This document shows positions 26,225-35,098 of a DNA stretch of 64,000 bases, in pieces. The stretch comes from Xanthobacteraceae bacterium (GTDB lineage: Bacteria > Pseudomonadota > Alphaproteobacteria > Rhizobiales > Xanthobacteraceae), in the NCBI GenBank assembly GCA_019745775.1, contig JAIESR010000052.1, positions 1 to 64,000 on the forward strand. The letters run 5' to 3'. The notes under the pieces were generated by a model that was given only the letters and a program-made list of their open reading frames with translations, was not told the origin of the DNA and ran no database searches. Positions within the stretch are counted from its first letter, which is position 1. Each line of letters opens with the position of its first letter. Made by a program: the position numbers and the translations under genes.

Positions 26225-27136
26225 TCAATTTACTCTCACTTCGCCGATCAGGCCGGCGTCCCATTGCGTGAAGAACAGGCGGCCGTCGGACATCGACGCG
26301 ATGCAGCGCGCGCCGCTCGCCGGCGTGGGGATCGGAAATTCGCCGAGCACCTCGCCGCCGGGCGTCATGCAGCCGATCTTGTTGGCGGCATTCGCCGTAT
26401 ACCAGAGATTGTTGTCGCGCCCGACCGTGACGCCGCGCAGCGACGAATTCGGCGTCGGCACCGGATGCTCGGTGATCCGGCCGTCACGATCGATGCGGCC
26501 CAGCGCATTGGTGCTGGTCTCGACGAACCAGATCGAGCCGTCGGGATGCGTCACCATCGCCCGCGGCTGGCTGTCGCGGCTCGGGATCGGAAATTCGGTG
26601 ACCTTGCCGTCGGTGGTGATGCGGCCGATGCGGTTGCCGGAGGCTTCGCTGAACCACAGCATGCCGTCGCGTACCATGATCGAGAGCGGCCGCGCGCCCG
26701 GCGAGATGCCGTCCTTGAACTCGGTGATTTGGCCTTGCGGCGTGATGCGGCCGATCTGGCTCACTTCGGTTTCGGAGAACCAGACATTGCCGTCGGGGCC
26801 GAGGATCATGCCGTCGGGTCCGGCCTTCGGCGTCGGCAGCGCGAATTCCGCGATCTCGCCTGACAGCGTGATGCGGCCGATCTTGTTGGCGCTCTTCTGC
26901 GCGAACCAGAGATTGCCGTCGCCGCCGACGGTGATGCCGATCGGCGTCGCCTTCGGGTCGGACAATGCGAATTCGGTGAAGCTGCCATTGCCGGGATCGA
27001 GACGGCCGATCTTGCCGGTGCCGCTTTCGCAGAACCACAGGCAGCGATCCGGGCCTTCGACGCAGATGTACGGACCGCTTCCCGCGCTCGGGATGCGATG
27101 CTCGCGGATGCTGACGTTCGGCGCAGACAATGGCAC
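26225..27136 (-). CDS. Virginiamycin B lyase-like beta-propeller protein
   Basis: A 303-aa propeller with about seven repeats of the pattern DGNLWFxE, NxIGRI and xITEF, for example GDGNLWFAQKSANKIGRITL and PDGNVWFSETEVSQIGRI. This is the Vgb/streptogramin lyase-like family. Most environmental members are of unknown function, and a real antibiotic lyase role cannot be assumed. The GTG start at 27136 is chosen because GGGAGGGAGG lies just upstream. No signal peptide is evident from this start. A candidate IclR operator lies 46 bp upstream at 27181-27201. Confidence 0.83.
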   Translation of the reverse strand: MPLSAPNVSIREHRIPSAGSGPYICVEGPDRCLWFCESGTGKIGRLDPGNGSFTEFALSDPKATPIGITVGGDGNLWFAQKSANKIGRITLSGEIAEFALPTPKAGPDGMILGPDGNVWFSETEVSQIGRITPQGQITEFKDGISPGARPLSIMVRDGMLWFSEASGNRIGRITTDGKVTEFPIPSRDSQPRAMVTHPDGSIWFVETSTNALGRIDRDGRITEHPVPTPNSSLRGVTVGRDNNLWYTANAANKIGCMTPGGEVLGEFPIPTPASGARCIASMSDGRLFFTQWDAGLIGEVRVN

Positions 27137-27180
27137 TGGCCTCCCTCCCCGATCCGCGCGTCTTTTTGTCGTCGCGAATG

Positions 27181-27201
27181 ATGTACCACCATGCGGTACA
27201 T
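27181..27201. promoter_or_regulatory. Candidate operator upstream of the propeller gene
   Basis: A perfect inverted repeat, ATGTACC and GGTACAT separated by seven bases. It sits between the iclR stop and the GTG of the propeller gene. The half-site GGTACA recurs twice, 21 bp apart, in the iclR/decarboxylase divergent promoter region, so all three may be bound by the IclR-type regulator. This is inference. Confidence 0.5.
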
Positions 27202-27236
27202 CTGCTCCACTATGCGAGCACAAGCCGCCGGCTACG

Positions 27237-28001
27237 TCAATCGCACCGCGCGCCCAACTGCTCGGCCAAGGCGCGCTTGGCGGCGAGCAGGCTCCTGGCG
27301 ATGCGCGCCTGCTGCACGGCGAAACGCTGCACCGGGACTGGCACCGAGATGGCGACGTGATTGCCGACGAAATCGGTCATCACGATACCGGCGGCACAGA
27401 TGCCCAGTGTGTGCTCCTCGCGGTCCAGCGCAACGCCCGACTTCCGCGCCACGTCGAGGTCCTTGATGAGATCCTTGAGCCTGGTCAGCGTGTTGGGCGT
27501 GCGCTGCTCGTAGCTCTTGCCGATCAGCCGCGCGACCTCGTCGTCGGGAAGCGCGGCGAGATAGGCCTTGCCGTTGGCGGTGCAATGCAGCGGGAACGCC
27601 TCGCCCACCGCCGATACCGTGCGCAGGCGCTGCGGCCCGATCACCTGGTCGACGAACACGAGGTGGTCGTTGCGGATGGTCGCGAGATCGACGGTCTCGT
27701 TCAGCTCCTGCGACAGCTTCACCAGGAACGGCCGCGCCGCCGATACGAAGTCGGCGCCGACCGACATCGCCAGCCGCTGGATCGTCGGCCCGAGCCGCAC
27801 GCGCCCGTTCGGCGACGCCGCGATCACGAATTTCTCCGCTTCGAGCGCCGCGACAATCCGCTGCACCGTCGAGCGCGCCAGTCCGACGCGCTGCGCAATC
27901 TGGCCGAGGCTCAGTCCCGACGCCTGGTTTTCCAGCGCGCGCATTATCGTCGCCGCGCGTGCGATCACCTGAATCTGGTTCTTGCCGTTCGCCATGGCCA
28001 T
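27237..28001 (-). CDS. IclR-family transcriptional regulator
   Basis: A 254-aa regulator. The N-terminal winged helix has GLSLGQIAQRVGLARSTVQR, and the C-terminal effector domain has FPLHCTANGKAYLAALPD and HTLGICAAGIVMTDFVGNHV. These match the IclR family, which often controls aromatic and organic-acid catabolism in response to a small ligand. It heads the minus-strand catabolic run and is divergent from the decarboxylase gene at 28072, so it probably regulates both. An alternative start two codons downstream is possible. Confidence 0.93.
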   Translation of the reverse strand: MAMANGKNQIQVIARAATIMRALENQASGLSLGQIAQRVGLARSTVQRIVAALEAEKFVIAASPNGRVRLGPTIQRLAMSVGADFVSAARPFLVKLSQELNETVDLATIRNDHLVFVDQVIGPQRLRTVSAVGEAFPLHCTANGKAYLAALPDDEVARLIGKSYEQRTPNTLTRLKDLIKDLDVARKSGVALDREEHTLGICAAGIVMTDFVGNHVAISVPVPVQRFAVQQARIARSLLAAKRALAEQLGARCD

Positions 28002-28020
28002 CAGCTACCTGTTTCGCACT

Positions 28021-28050
28021 CTGGTACACCCTGACCAAACTACGGTACAA
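28021..28050. promoter_or_regulatory. Candidate IclR operator half-sites in the divergent promoter
   Basis: GGTACA occurs at 28023-28028 and 28044-28049, exactly 21 bp apart (two helical turns), in the 70-bp region between iclR and the decarboxylase gene. The same hexamer forms the palindrome at 27181-27201. Confidence 0.45.
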
Positions 28051-28071
28051 GGGGCCGCGAGGGAGGAATGC

Positions 28072-29040
28072 ATGGTTGCGAAGATCGCGCTCGAGGAGCA
28101 CTTCCTCTGCCCCGGCTTCGAAGATTACTGGCAAGCCACCGTCAGCGACGTCGATCCGAAAATTCTGGCGCAGGTGGTCGCGCGGCTCTCAGACTTCGGC
28201 GAGCTGCGCCTCAAGTCCATGGACGGCGCCGGTATCGATCGCGCGGTGCTCTCGATCGCGGGTCCGGGCGTGCAGGCCGAGCGCGACGCCGCCGCCGCCG
28301 TCAAGGTCGCGCGCGCCGGCAACGATTTCCTCGCCCGCGAAGTGCAAAAGCGCCCGGATCGCTACTCCGGCTTCGGTCACCTGCCGATGCAGGACGCCAA
28401 AGCTGCGGCCGACGAGCTCGAACGCTGCATGAAGGAACTGAAGTTCGCCGGCTGCATGATCAACGGCCACACCAACGGGCAGTATCTCGACCATCCATCG
28501 CTGGCGCCGTTCTGGGAGCGGGCCGACGCGTTCGGCGCGATCATCTACATCCACCCGACCGACCCGGTGGCGCCCTCGCCCGCGCTCGACGGCCACAAGG
28601 GCTTGCGGCGCGCAACATGGGAATGGACGTTCGAGACCGGCTCGCATGCGCTGCGGCTGGTGTTCGGCGGCGTGTTCGACCGCTATCCGCGCGCGCGCAT
28701 CGCGCTCGGCCACATGGGCGAGACGCTGCCCTACCTCCTCTGGCGCTTCGACAGCCGCGCCAAGCTCTACGGCATCAAGCTCGCCAAGGCGCCGTCGGAC
28801 TACATCAAGGACAACATCCTGGTGACGACCTCGGGCATGTGCTCGGCCGAACCGCTCAATTGCGCGATCGCCGCGCTCGGGCACGACAAGATCATGTTCG
28901 CCGCCGACTATCCGTTCGAGCAGGCGGAGGAAGCCGGCCACTGGATGGACAATGTCGCGCTCGACGATAAGGTGCGCGCCGACATCGCCCACGCCAACGC
29001 CGAAAAGCACTTCAAACTGGCAAGGACCAAAGCCTCATGA
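28072..29040 (+). CDS. Amidohydrolase, gamma-resorcylate-decarboxylase-like
   Basis: A 322-aa TIM-barrel enzyme closely resembling nonoxidative hydroxybenzoate decarboxylases. Marks are the N-terminal metal pair VAKIALEEHF (Glu and His), LKSMDGAGIDRAVLSIAGPG, the barrel His in IIYIHPTDP, HMGETLPYLLWR and the late Asp in IMFAADYPFE. These correspond to ligands in gamma-resorcylate and 2,3-dihydroxybenzoate decarboxylases. The start at 28072 has GGGAGGAATGC upstream. Its stop overlaps the start of the M24-like gene (ATGA). Probable reaction: decarboxylation of a hydroxy-aromatic acid, in the cytoplasm. Exact substrate unknown. Confidence 0.9.
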   Translation: MVAKIALEEHFLCPGFEDYWQATVSDVDPKILAQVVARLSDFGELRLKSMDGAGIDRAVLSIAGPGVQAERDAAAAVKVARAGNDFLAREVQKRPDRYSGFGHLPMQDAKAAADELERCMKELKFAGCMINGHTNGQYLDHPSLAPFWERADAFGAIIYIHPTDPVAPSPALDGHKGLRRATWEWTFETGSHALRLVFGGVFDRYPRARIALGHMGETLPYLLWRFDSRAKLYGIKLAKAPSDYIKDNILVTTSGMCSAEPLNCAIAALGHDKIMFAADYPFEQAEEAGHWMDNVALDDKVRADIAHANAEKHFKLARTKAS

Positions 29041-30236
29041 GCGGCCCCAACGACCGGATCACCACCGCCATTTCGACCCAGGAGCTCGAGCGCCGCTGGG
29101 CGGCCGCGCGCCAGGAGATGCGCGAGCGCGGCATCGACGCCCTGGTGATGCAGAACAACGCCGACTGGCTTGGCGGTTATGTGAAGTGGTTCACCGACAT
29201 CCCGGCGACCAACGACTATCCCAAGACCGTGGTGTTCCACGCCAACGGTCCCATGACCATGGTCGAGATGGGCGGCTTCAACACCGTGCGCAATCTCAAA
29301 GGCGCCGACCCGGTGCACCGCGGCGTCGGCGAGCTGATCGGCTCGCCCTCGTTCATGGCGGTGAACTACACCGATCCTTTCCACGCCAATTGCATCCTCC
29401 CCGACCTGAAGAAGCGCGGCTACGGCACGATCGGCCTGGTCGGTCCGGGCAGCATGCCGCATGCCTTCGTCACGCGGCTGAAGGACGGGCTTTCGGGCAC
29501 GACAAAGCTCGTGGACGCAACCGAGTTCGTCGATCGCCTCAAGGCGATCAAGAGCGCGGAAGAGATCGTCCTGATCAAGAAGTGCTGCGAGATGCAGGAC
29601 GCGATCTTCGCCAAAGTCGCCGCCAACATCAAACCCGGCATGCGCGACATCGACGTCACCGCGCTGGCTGAATATACGGGGCGGCTGCTCGGCAGCGAGC
29701 AAGGCATCTTCCTCGGCTCGTCGGCGCCGGTCGGCCAGCCCGCGCGCTTCGCGCCCCGACACTTCCAGGGCCGCACCCTGCAGAAGGGCGACCACCTCGT
29801 GCTGCTGATCGAGAACAACGGCCCCGGCGGCTACTACGCCGAGATTTCCCGCACGCTGGTGCTCGGCAAGGCTTCGAACGAGCTGACCGACGGCTTCCAT
29901 GCGATGAAGGAAGCGCAGGACTACACGCTCTCGCTGATGAAACCCGGCGCGGCGCCGCGCGACATCGCCAATGCGCACGACGACTACATGAAGAAGCGCG
30001 GCTTCGAGATCGAGATCCGGCTCTACGCCCACAGCCAGGGCTACGACATGGTCGAGCGGCCGATGCTGCGCGCCGACGAGACCATGCCGCTCGAGGAGAA
30101 CATGCACTTCGCCGTGCACCCCGGCTTCAATACGTCGTCGATGTGGATCACGATCTGCGACAACTACATGGTCGAGGCGAAGGGCGTGAGCGACTGCCTG
30201 CACAAGACCGAAAAGAAGATTTTCGAGATCAACTAA
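29037..30236 (+). CDS. M24-fold (pita-bread) protein with replaced metal ligands
   Basis: A 399-aa protein with the creatinase N-terminal domain and the M24 pita-bread domain. In metal-dependent M24 enzymes the five ligands are Asp, Asp, His, Glu, Glu. Here the first two positions read LIENNGPGGYYAEISRT (Glu and Glu), the His is kept (YAHSQGYDMVERP), the fourth reads AVHPGF (His for Glu) and the last ITICDNY (Cys for Glu). It is therefore unlikely to be a normal Xaa-Pro peptidase and may be a metal-independent creatinase-like hydrolase or use a different metal site. It overlaps the decarboxylase gene by four bases. The protein at 41113 shows the same His and Cys replacements. Confidence 0.85.
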   Translation: MSGPNDRITTAISTQELERRWAAARQEMRERGIDALVMQNNADWLGGYVKWFTDIPATNDYPKTVVFHANGPMTMVEMGGFNTVRNLKGADPVHRGVGELIGSPSFMAVNYTDPFHANCILPDLKKRGYGTIGLVGPGSMPHAFVTRLKDGLSGTTKLVDATEFVDRLKAIKSAEEIVLIKKCCEMQDAIFAKVAANIKPGMRDIDVTALAEYTGRLLGSEQGIFLGSSAPVGQPARFAPRHFQGRTLQKGDHLVLLIENNGPGGYYAEISRTLVLGKASNELTDGFHAMKEAQDYTLSLMKPGAAPRDIANAHDDYMKKRGFEIEIRLYAHSQGYDMVERPMLRADETMPLEENMHFAVHPGFNTSSMWITICDNYMVEAKGVSDCLHKTEKKIFEIN

Positions 30237-30242
30237 CGGACC

Positions 30243-30345
30243 TCTCTCGGCCTCATGGTGAGGAGGTGCGAAGCACCGTCTCGAACCATGGGGCCGCCCC
30301 ATCCTTCGAGACGCGCCTACGGCGCTCCTCAGGATGAGGCGGAGG
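30243..30345. repeat. Palindromic repeat, CTCATCCTGAGGAGCG family, copy 2
   Basis: GGCCTCATGGTGAGGAGGTG at the left and CGGCGCTCCTCAGGATGAGG at the right, with CGTCTCGAACCATG and CATCCTTCGAGACG inside. Same family as 16956-17053 and 54734-54848. It separates the M24-like gene from the dehydrogenase gene. Confidence 0.88.
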
Positions 30346-30372
30346 ACCGGCGGAAGTGAAGGTGGTCATCCC

Positions 30373-31326
30373 ATGCCGCGCCTGCTCATCCTGCTCACGC
30401 TTCCCGGCAACGTCCGCGAGTACTACGCGGCGCGGCTGAAGAACCGCTTCCCCGAGCTCGAGATCGACGTCGCCGATCACTTCTCGAAGGCGACCCCGCT
30501 TGCCCCGAATGCCGATATCCTGCTCACCTTCGGCCCGATGATGCGCGACGAGGTGTTCGCCAACGCGCCCAAGCTGAAATGGGTGCAGGCGCTCGGCACC
30601 GGCGTCGACGGCGTGATCGACCAGCCCTCGCTCGGCAAGCACGTCACCGTTACCAACATCCGCGGCATCCACGGCGCACCGGTGTCGGAAGCGGCGATCA
30701 TGGGGATGCTGGCACTGTCGCGCGACCTGCCGCGCTCGGTGCGCTCGCAAGATCAGAACAGCTGGACGCGCTGGCCGCCGCGTCTGCTCGACAACAAGAC
30801 CGTCGGCATCTACGGCGTCGGCCTGATCGCCGAGGCGCTGGCGCCGCGCTGCAAGGCGTTCGGCATGACGGTCTGGGGCTACTCGTCGACCACCCGCGAG
30901 GTGCGCGGCTTCGATAAGATGCTGCTACGCCAGGACCTGATCGCGACCGCGAAGGACCTCGACTATCTCGTGCTGCTCGTCCCCTATTCGGAAGAGACGC
31001 GGCATTCGATCGGCGCGGACGCATTTGCGGCAATGAAGCCGTCGGCCTATTTCATCAACCTCGCACGCGGCGGGGTCGTCGACGAGGACGCGATGATGGA
31101 GGCACTCAACGCCGGCAAGATTGCGGGCGCGGCGCTGGACGTGTTCCAGACCGAGCCGCTGCCAAGCGATCACCCGCTGTGGTCGATGAAGAACGTCATC
31201 ATCACGCCTCACCTCGGCGGCTTCTGCGACGTCTATGCCGACCTGGCGCTGGTGACGGTCGAGCACAATATGGAGTGCTTCCTGCGCGGCGATATCGACG
31301 GCATGCGGGACCTGATACGCAAATAG
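30373..31326 (+). CDS. D-2-hydroxyacid dehydrogenase family protein
   Basis: A 317-aa NAD(P)-dependent dehydrogenase. The cofactor loop is TVGIYGVGLIAEALA, and the catalytic residues are visible as Arg in NLARGGVVDEDAM, Glu in FQTEPLPSDHPLW and His in IITPHLGGF. The start at 30373 has AAGGTGG upstream. It would reduce a 2-keto acid or oxidise the matching D-2-hydroxy acid. It follows the decarboxylase and M24-like genes on the same strand, with a palindromic repeat between, so it may be only partly cotranscribed with them. Confidence 0.92.
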   Translation: MPRLLILLTLPGNVREYYAARLKNRFPELEIDVADHFSKATPLAPNADILLTFGPMMRDEVFANAPKLKWVQALGTGVDGVIDQPSLGKHVTVTNIRGIHGAPVSEAAIMGMLALSRDLPRSVRSQDQNSWTRWPPRLLDNKTVGIYGVGLIAEALAPRCKAFGMTVWGYSSTTREVRGFDKMLLRQDLIATAKDLDYLVLLVPYSEETRHSIGADAFAAMKPSAYFINLARGGVVDEDAMMEALNAGKIAGAALDVFQTEPLPSDHPLWSMKNVIITPHLGGFCDVYADLALVTVEHNMECFLRGDIDGMRDLIRK

Positions 31327-31342
31327 CGGGAGCGAGTGCCCC

Positions 31343-31621
31343 GTGGCGAAGAAAGCGGCCAAGAAGCGGACCAAGCGCGCGAAGGCGCCAGCGAAGCAGC
31401 CGACGCTGGATCAGCTGTTCGAGACCGCGTTCCCTCCAGTCGAGAGTGCGGCCGTCGGTGATGCCTCGCTGCACGACCTGTTCCAGCAGCAGACCATGGA
31501 GATGCTCGATCGCTCCGACCTCAGCGAGGAGCAGAAGCAAAGCATCCTGGTCGCGATGAACTGCCCGTGCTGTGGCGGCTCGGGGCTCTCGTTCACGATG
31601 AAGCTGAAGCGGGAGTCGTAG
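31343..31621 (+). CDS. Small Lys-rich protein with C-terminal CPCCGGSG motif
   Basis: A 92-aa protein I do not recognise. The first 20 residues are Lys/Ala/Arg-rich (MAKKAAKKRTKRAKAPAKQP); the middle is acidic and helical; near the end is NCPCCGGSGLSFTM, which resembles one CxxCxGxG repeat of DnaJ-type zinc domains. The start is GTG at 31343, with GGGAG about 13 bases upstream. It begins 16 bp after the dehydrogenase gene and is probably cotranscribed. Its stop codon falls in the first bases of the palindromic repeat that follows. Confidence 0.7.
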   Translation: MAKKAAKKRTKRAKAPAKQPTLDQLFETAFPPVESAAVGDASLHDLFQQQTMEMLDRSDLSEEQKQSILVAMNCPCCGGSGLSFTMKLKRES

Positions 31622-31713
31622 GGTGGGCAAAGGCGCGTCTTCGCGCCGTGCCCACCATCCGGCAACGCACTCTGATGAACCATGGTGGGCACGCTTCGCT
31701 TTGCCCACCCTAC
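31619..31713. repeat. Palindromic repeat, GTAGGGTGGGCAAAG family, copy 1
   Basis: TAGGGTGGGCAAAGGCGCG at the left and CGCTTTGCCCACCCTA at the right, with CCGTGCCCACCAT and ATGGTGGGCACG inside. It lies between convergent genes and supplies the stop codon of the small gene at 31343. A second copy lies at 38156-38308. Confidence 0.88.
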
Positions 31714-31717
31714 GGAT

Positions 31718-33805
31718 TCAGCGTGCGCGGCCCACCGCGATCACCAGATTGCCATACGCGTCGACCTCGCAGCGGTCGCCGGGCAGCAGCACCGTGGTCG
31801 AGGCGTGCTCCTCGATCAGCGCCGGGCCTGCGATCCTGTTGCCGGCGAGCAATTCGGCACGGCGATAAGTCGGCGCCAGCCGGAAGCTGCCGCCGACATA
31901 GACCCGCCGCTTGCCAGTGAACGCCGCCTTCGGCGGCGCGGCAGAGCCGCGCTTGATCTTGCCCGGCGCCGGTTTCTTCATCAGCCCGGTCACGGTCGCA
32001 CGCAGGCTGACGATCTCGGCGTTCTCCTGCGGCGCCGAGGTGCCGTAGCGAAGCTCGTGCATCTCGTCGAACAGCCGCTTGATCGCCTTGCGGTCGCGGC
32101 GCTTGAACACGGCGTCGGGCAGATCGACCGTGACCGCGTGCTCCTGGCCCTGGTAGCGCATGTCGGCCGCGCGCTTCACGACGACCTTGTGCGGCTTGAC
32201 CGAGGTGCTGGCGATCGCGTCGCGGCCCTGCGCCTCCAGCTCCTGGTAGATCTTCTCGATGCGCTCGAACGGCGCCTCGTCGAGCCGCATAAGGGCGGTG
32301 CGCACGAAATCGTAGCGCAGGTCGGAGAACAGCATGCCGAACGCCGAGAACACGCCCGGCGCCATCGGGATGATCACCTTGCGGATGCCGATCTCACGCG
32401 CGACCTGCACCGCCTGTAAGGGCCCCGCCCCACCATAGGCGACCATCGCGAAATCGCCGGCATCGAGGCCGCGCTCGGTCGTGACACCCTTCACCGCGTA
32501 GGACATCGCGGTGGCGGCGATTCGTAGAATTCCGTCCGCCGCCGCGGTGACATCGAGGCCGAGCGGCTTGGCGATCGTGCCGATCGCGCGTTCGGCGGCG
32601 GCGACGTCGAGCGGCATCTCGCCGCCGAGGAAACGGTCGGCGCCCAGGCGCCCGAGCACGAGGTTGGCGTCGGTGACGGTCGGCTCGGTGCCGCCGAGCC
32701 CGTAGCAGGCGGGACCGGGCGATGCGCCGGCACTCTGCGGCCCGACGCGCAGGCCGCCGTGGTCGACGCGCGCGATCGAACCGCCGCCGGTGCCGACCTC
32801 GAAGATGTCCATCATGGCGATCTGCACCGGCAGGGCCTTGTCGTAGCCGCCGATCAGCGCCTTCGACGTCGTCAGCGCCTCGCCCTTGTAGATGACGCCG
32901 GCCTTGGCCGTGGTGCCACCCATGTCGAAGGCGATTGCGTTCTCGATGCCGAGCGTGTGGCACAGCGCCTGCGTGCCGATCACGCCGGCGGCCGGCCCGG
33001 ACTCCAGCATGCGGATGCACTGGTTTTGCGCCTGCGCCGCGTCGTAGAGCCCGCCGGTCGACTGCACGATCAGGAACGAGCCACCGAACCCTTCGCTGCG
33101 GATGTGCTCGTCGATTTCGCCGACATAGCGGCGCACCTTCGGCCCGATATAGGCGTTGGCGACGACTGTCGAGCAGCGTTCGAACTCGCGGTACTCCTGG
33201 CTTAACTCATGCGAGGCGGAGACAAACATGCCGGGATGGTTTTTCTCCAAGATCGCCTTGGCGCGCGCCTCGTGCGCGGGGCTGGCGTAGCAGTTGATGA
33301 ACAGGATCGCGGTCGCTTCGATGCCGCGCCGTTCGAGCTCCGCGCCGAGCGCCGCGATCTCCGCCTCATCGAGCGGCTTCTCGACCTCGCCGTCGGAAAG
33401 CACGCGCTCCTTGACCTCGAAGCGCAACGCCCGCTCGACCAGTGGCGCGTGTTTCTGGAAGAAAAGGTTGTACGCGTCGGGCCGGTTGATGCGCCCGATT
33501 TCGTAGACGTCGCGGAACCCTTCGGTGATCAACAGCGCCGTCCTGGCACCGGCGCGCTCGAGGATCGCGTTGATCGCCACCGTCGAGCCGTGCAGGAAAA
33601 GGCCGGCTGAGCGATAGTCGCTGCCGGCCTTCTCGACGCCGCGGTTGATGCCGTCGACCAGGCGCTGCGGCGTCGACAACGCTTTGCCGAAGGTCAGCGC
33701 GCCGGTCTTGTCGTCGAACACCGCGATGTCGGTGAAGGTGCCGCCGATATCGGCGGCGAGACGCATCTTGGCGTGCGCCCTGGTACGCGGCTTCGTTTTC
33801 GGCAC
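31718..33805 (-). CDS. hyuA: Hydantoinase/oxoprolinase A-type subunit (HyuA-like), solitary
   Basis: A 695-aa ATP-grasping subunit of the ATP-dependent hydantoinase, oxoprolinase, acetone and acetophenone carboxylase superfamily. Marks are [20 protein letters not shown] (phosphate loop of the actin-like ATPase fold), [35 protein letters not shown] and [16 protein letters not shown]. It uses GTG at 33805 with AGGGG upstream; ATG at 33766 is an alternative. No HyuB-type partner is adjacent. It is divergent from a Bug SBP at 33975, and a second hyuA followed by hyuB lies at 36108-40089. The substrate (cyclic amide, ketone or other) is unknown. Confidence 0.92.
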   Translation of the reverse strand: MPKTKPRTRAHAKMRLAADIGGTFTDIAVFDDKTGALTFGKALSTPQRLVDGINRGVEKAGSDYRSAGLFLHGSTVAINAILERAGARTALLITEGFRDVYEIGRINRPDAYNLFFQKHAPLVERALRFEVKERVLSDGEVEKPLDEAEIAALGAELERRGIEATAILFINCYASPAHEARAKAILEKNHPGMFVSASHELSQEYREFERCSTVVANAYIGPKVRRYVGEIDEHIRSEGFGGSFLIVQSTGGLYDAAQAQNQCIRMLESGPAAGVIGTQALCHTLGIENAIAFDMGGTTAKAGVIYKGEALTTSKALIGGYDKALPVQIAMMDIFEVGTGGGSIARVDHGGLRVGPQSAGASPGPACYGLGGTEPTVTDANLVLGRLGADRFLGGEMPLDVAAAERAIGTIAKPLGLDVTAAADGILRIAATAMSYAVKGVTTERGLDAGDFAMVAYGGAGPLQAVQVAREIGIRKVIIPMAPGVFSAFGMLFSDLRYDFVRTALMRLDEAPFERIEKIYQELEAQGRDAIASTSVKPHKVVVKRAADMRYQGQEHAVTVDLPDAVFKRRDRKAIKRLFDEMHELRYGTSAPQENAEIVSLRATVTGLMKKPAPGKIKRGSAAPPKAAFTGKRRVYVGGSFRLAPTYRRAELLAGNRIAGPALIEEHASTTVLLPGDRCEVDAYGNLVIAVGRAR

Positions 33806-33974
33806 CCCGTCGACCCCTGCTTTTGGTGGCCGGGATTATCGGCACTTTGCCAGTCACGTCCAGTCCTCATGGATCGTGGAGCAGCCACCGATTTCGCCAG
33901 GCCCGCGCGCGACGGAGCGTCGGCTTGACAATCGCATCGCCCTCACTGTTGCTTTGTCGCCTGGAGAATTGCCG

Positions 33975-34955
33975 ATGCCCATCTCACGCGTGATCACCGG
34001 CCTTGTCGCTGCGCTGGCCGTCGCCGGTTCGGCCGGTCATGCCGCGGCACAGGCCTGGCCGACCGCAAAGCCGATCACGATCGTGGTGCCGGTCCCGCCA
34101 GGACCCGCGGTCGACTTCATCGCGCGCATGGTCGCCGAAAAGCTGCGGCAATCGCTCGGCCAAACGGTCGTGGTGGAGAACCGCAGCGGCGCCAGCGGCG
34201 CGATCGCCTCCACCATGGTCGCGCGCGCGGCGCCCGACGGCTACACGCTGATCGCCGCGACCTCGGGCACGCATGTGAGCCCGGTTCATCTGATAAAGAA
34301 CCTGCCCTACGACCCGATCAAGGACTTCACGCCGATCATGGCGGCGGCCGAGCCGGTCACCGGGCTCGTCGTCAACTCCGCGCTTCCCGTCAAATCCGTG
34401 CCGGAGCTGATCGCCTATGCCAAGACCAACCCGGGCAAGCTGACCTACGGCAGCTCCGGCGTCGGATCGGTGTTCCACGTGATGGGCGAACTGCTCAATC
34501 ACAGCGCCGGCATCGAGACGCGGCATGTTCCCTATCGCGGGGTCGCGCTCGCCATGCAGGACGTGATCGCCGGGCATATCCCAATGATGTTCGTCTCGGT
34601 ATCGAGCGCGGCCGGCGCGTTGCAGGACGGCAAGGCGCGGCTGCTCGCCGTGCTCGAGCCGCAACGCTACGCGAAGATGCCCGATGTCCCTTCGATGAGC
34701 GAATTCATTCCGACGTTCCGCAAGCCATCGACCTGGTTCGGCTTCCTCGGCCCCGCCAACATGCCGCCAGAACTGGTCGGACGGCTCAATGCCGAGATGG
34801 TCAAGGCCATCACCGCGCCGGATGCGCGCGCCAAGCTCGAAGGCTCCGATCTTGCGATCATCGCCGGCACGCCGGAGCAGTTCGCGAAGCTGCTCAAGGA
34901 CGACATCGAAAACTTCGGCGCCACCGTCAAAGCGGCGGGCATCACGCCGCAGTGA
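33975..34955 (+). CDS. Bug/TctC tripartite transporter solute-binding protein
   Basis: A 326-aa periplasmic Bug protein. The signal peptide (VITGLVAALAVAGSAGHAAA) ends before QAWPTAKPITIVVPVPPGPA. Other marks are VVVENRSGASGAIAS, ARAAPDGYTLIAATSGTHV and LPYDPIKDFTPIMAA. The start at 33975 has GGAGAATTGCC upstream; the open frame runs further back but crosses into the divergent hyuA promoter. It is divergent from the solitary hyuA by 169 bp, so the two may share regulation and a substrate. No permease is nearby. Confidence 0.93.
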   Translation: MPISRVITGLVAALAVAGSAGHAAAQAWPTAKPITIVVPVPPGPAVDFIARMVAEKLRQSLGQTVVVENRSGASGAIASTMVARAAPDGYTLIAATSGTHVSPVHLIKNLPYDPIKDFTPIMAAAEPVTGLVVNSALPVKSVPELIAYAKTNPGKLTYGSSGVGSVFHVMGELLNHSAGIETRHVPYRGVALAMQDVIAGHIPMMFVSVSSAAGALQDGKARLLAVLEPQRYAKMPDVPSMSEFIPTFRKPSTWFGFLGPANMPPELVGRLNAEMVKAITAPDARAKLEGSDLAIIAGTPEQFAKLLKDDIENFGATVKAAGITPQ

Positions 34956-34986
34956 ATCCGTCGACTTCGTTTCCGACCTCTTGATA

Positions 34987-35067
34987 GTCATGGCCGGGCT
35001 TGTCCCGGCCATCCACGTCTTCCCTAAGCTCAAGACGTGGATGCCCGGCACAAGGCCGGGCATGACG
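34987..35067. repeat. Palindromic repeat, CATGGCCGGGCTTGTCCCGG family
   Basis: GTCATGGCCGGGCTTGTCCC at the left and GGCACAAGGCCGGGCATGAC at the right, with CCACGTCTT and AAGACGTGG inside. It lies between the convergent SBP and LysR genes. Confidence 0.88.
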
Positions 35068-35098
35068 AACGAGAGAGCGCTGCCAAGCGATCAGAACG

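Noticed and set aside
26225-27136. Calling the propeller gene an antibiotic-resistance gene (vgb)
   Set aside because: The repeats match the family, but I could not verify the catalytic residues, and the catabolic context argues for another role.
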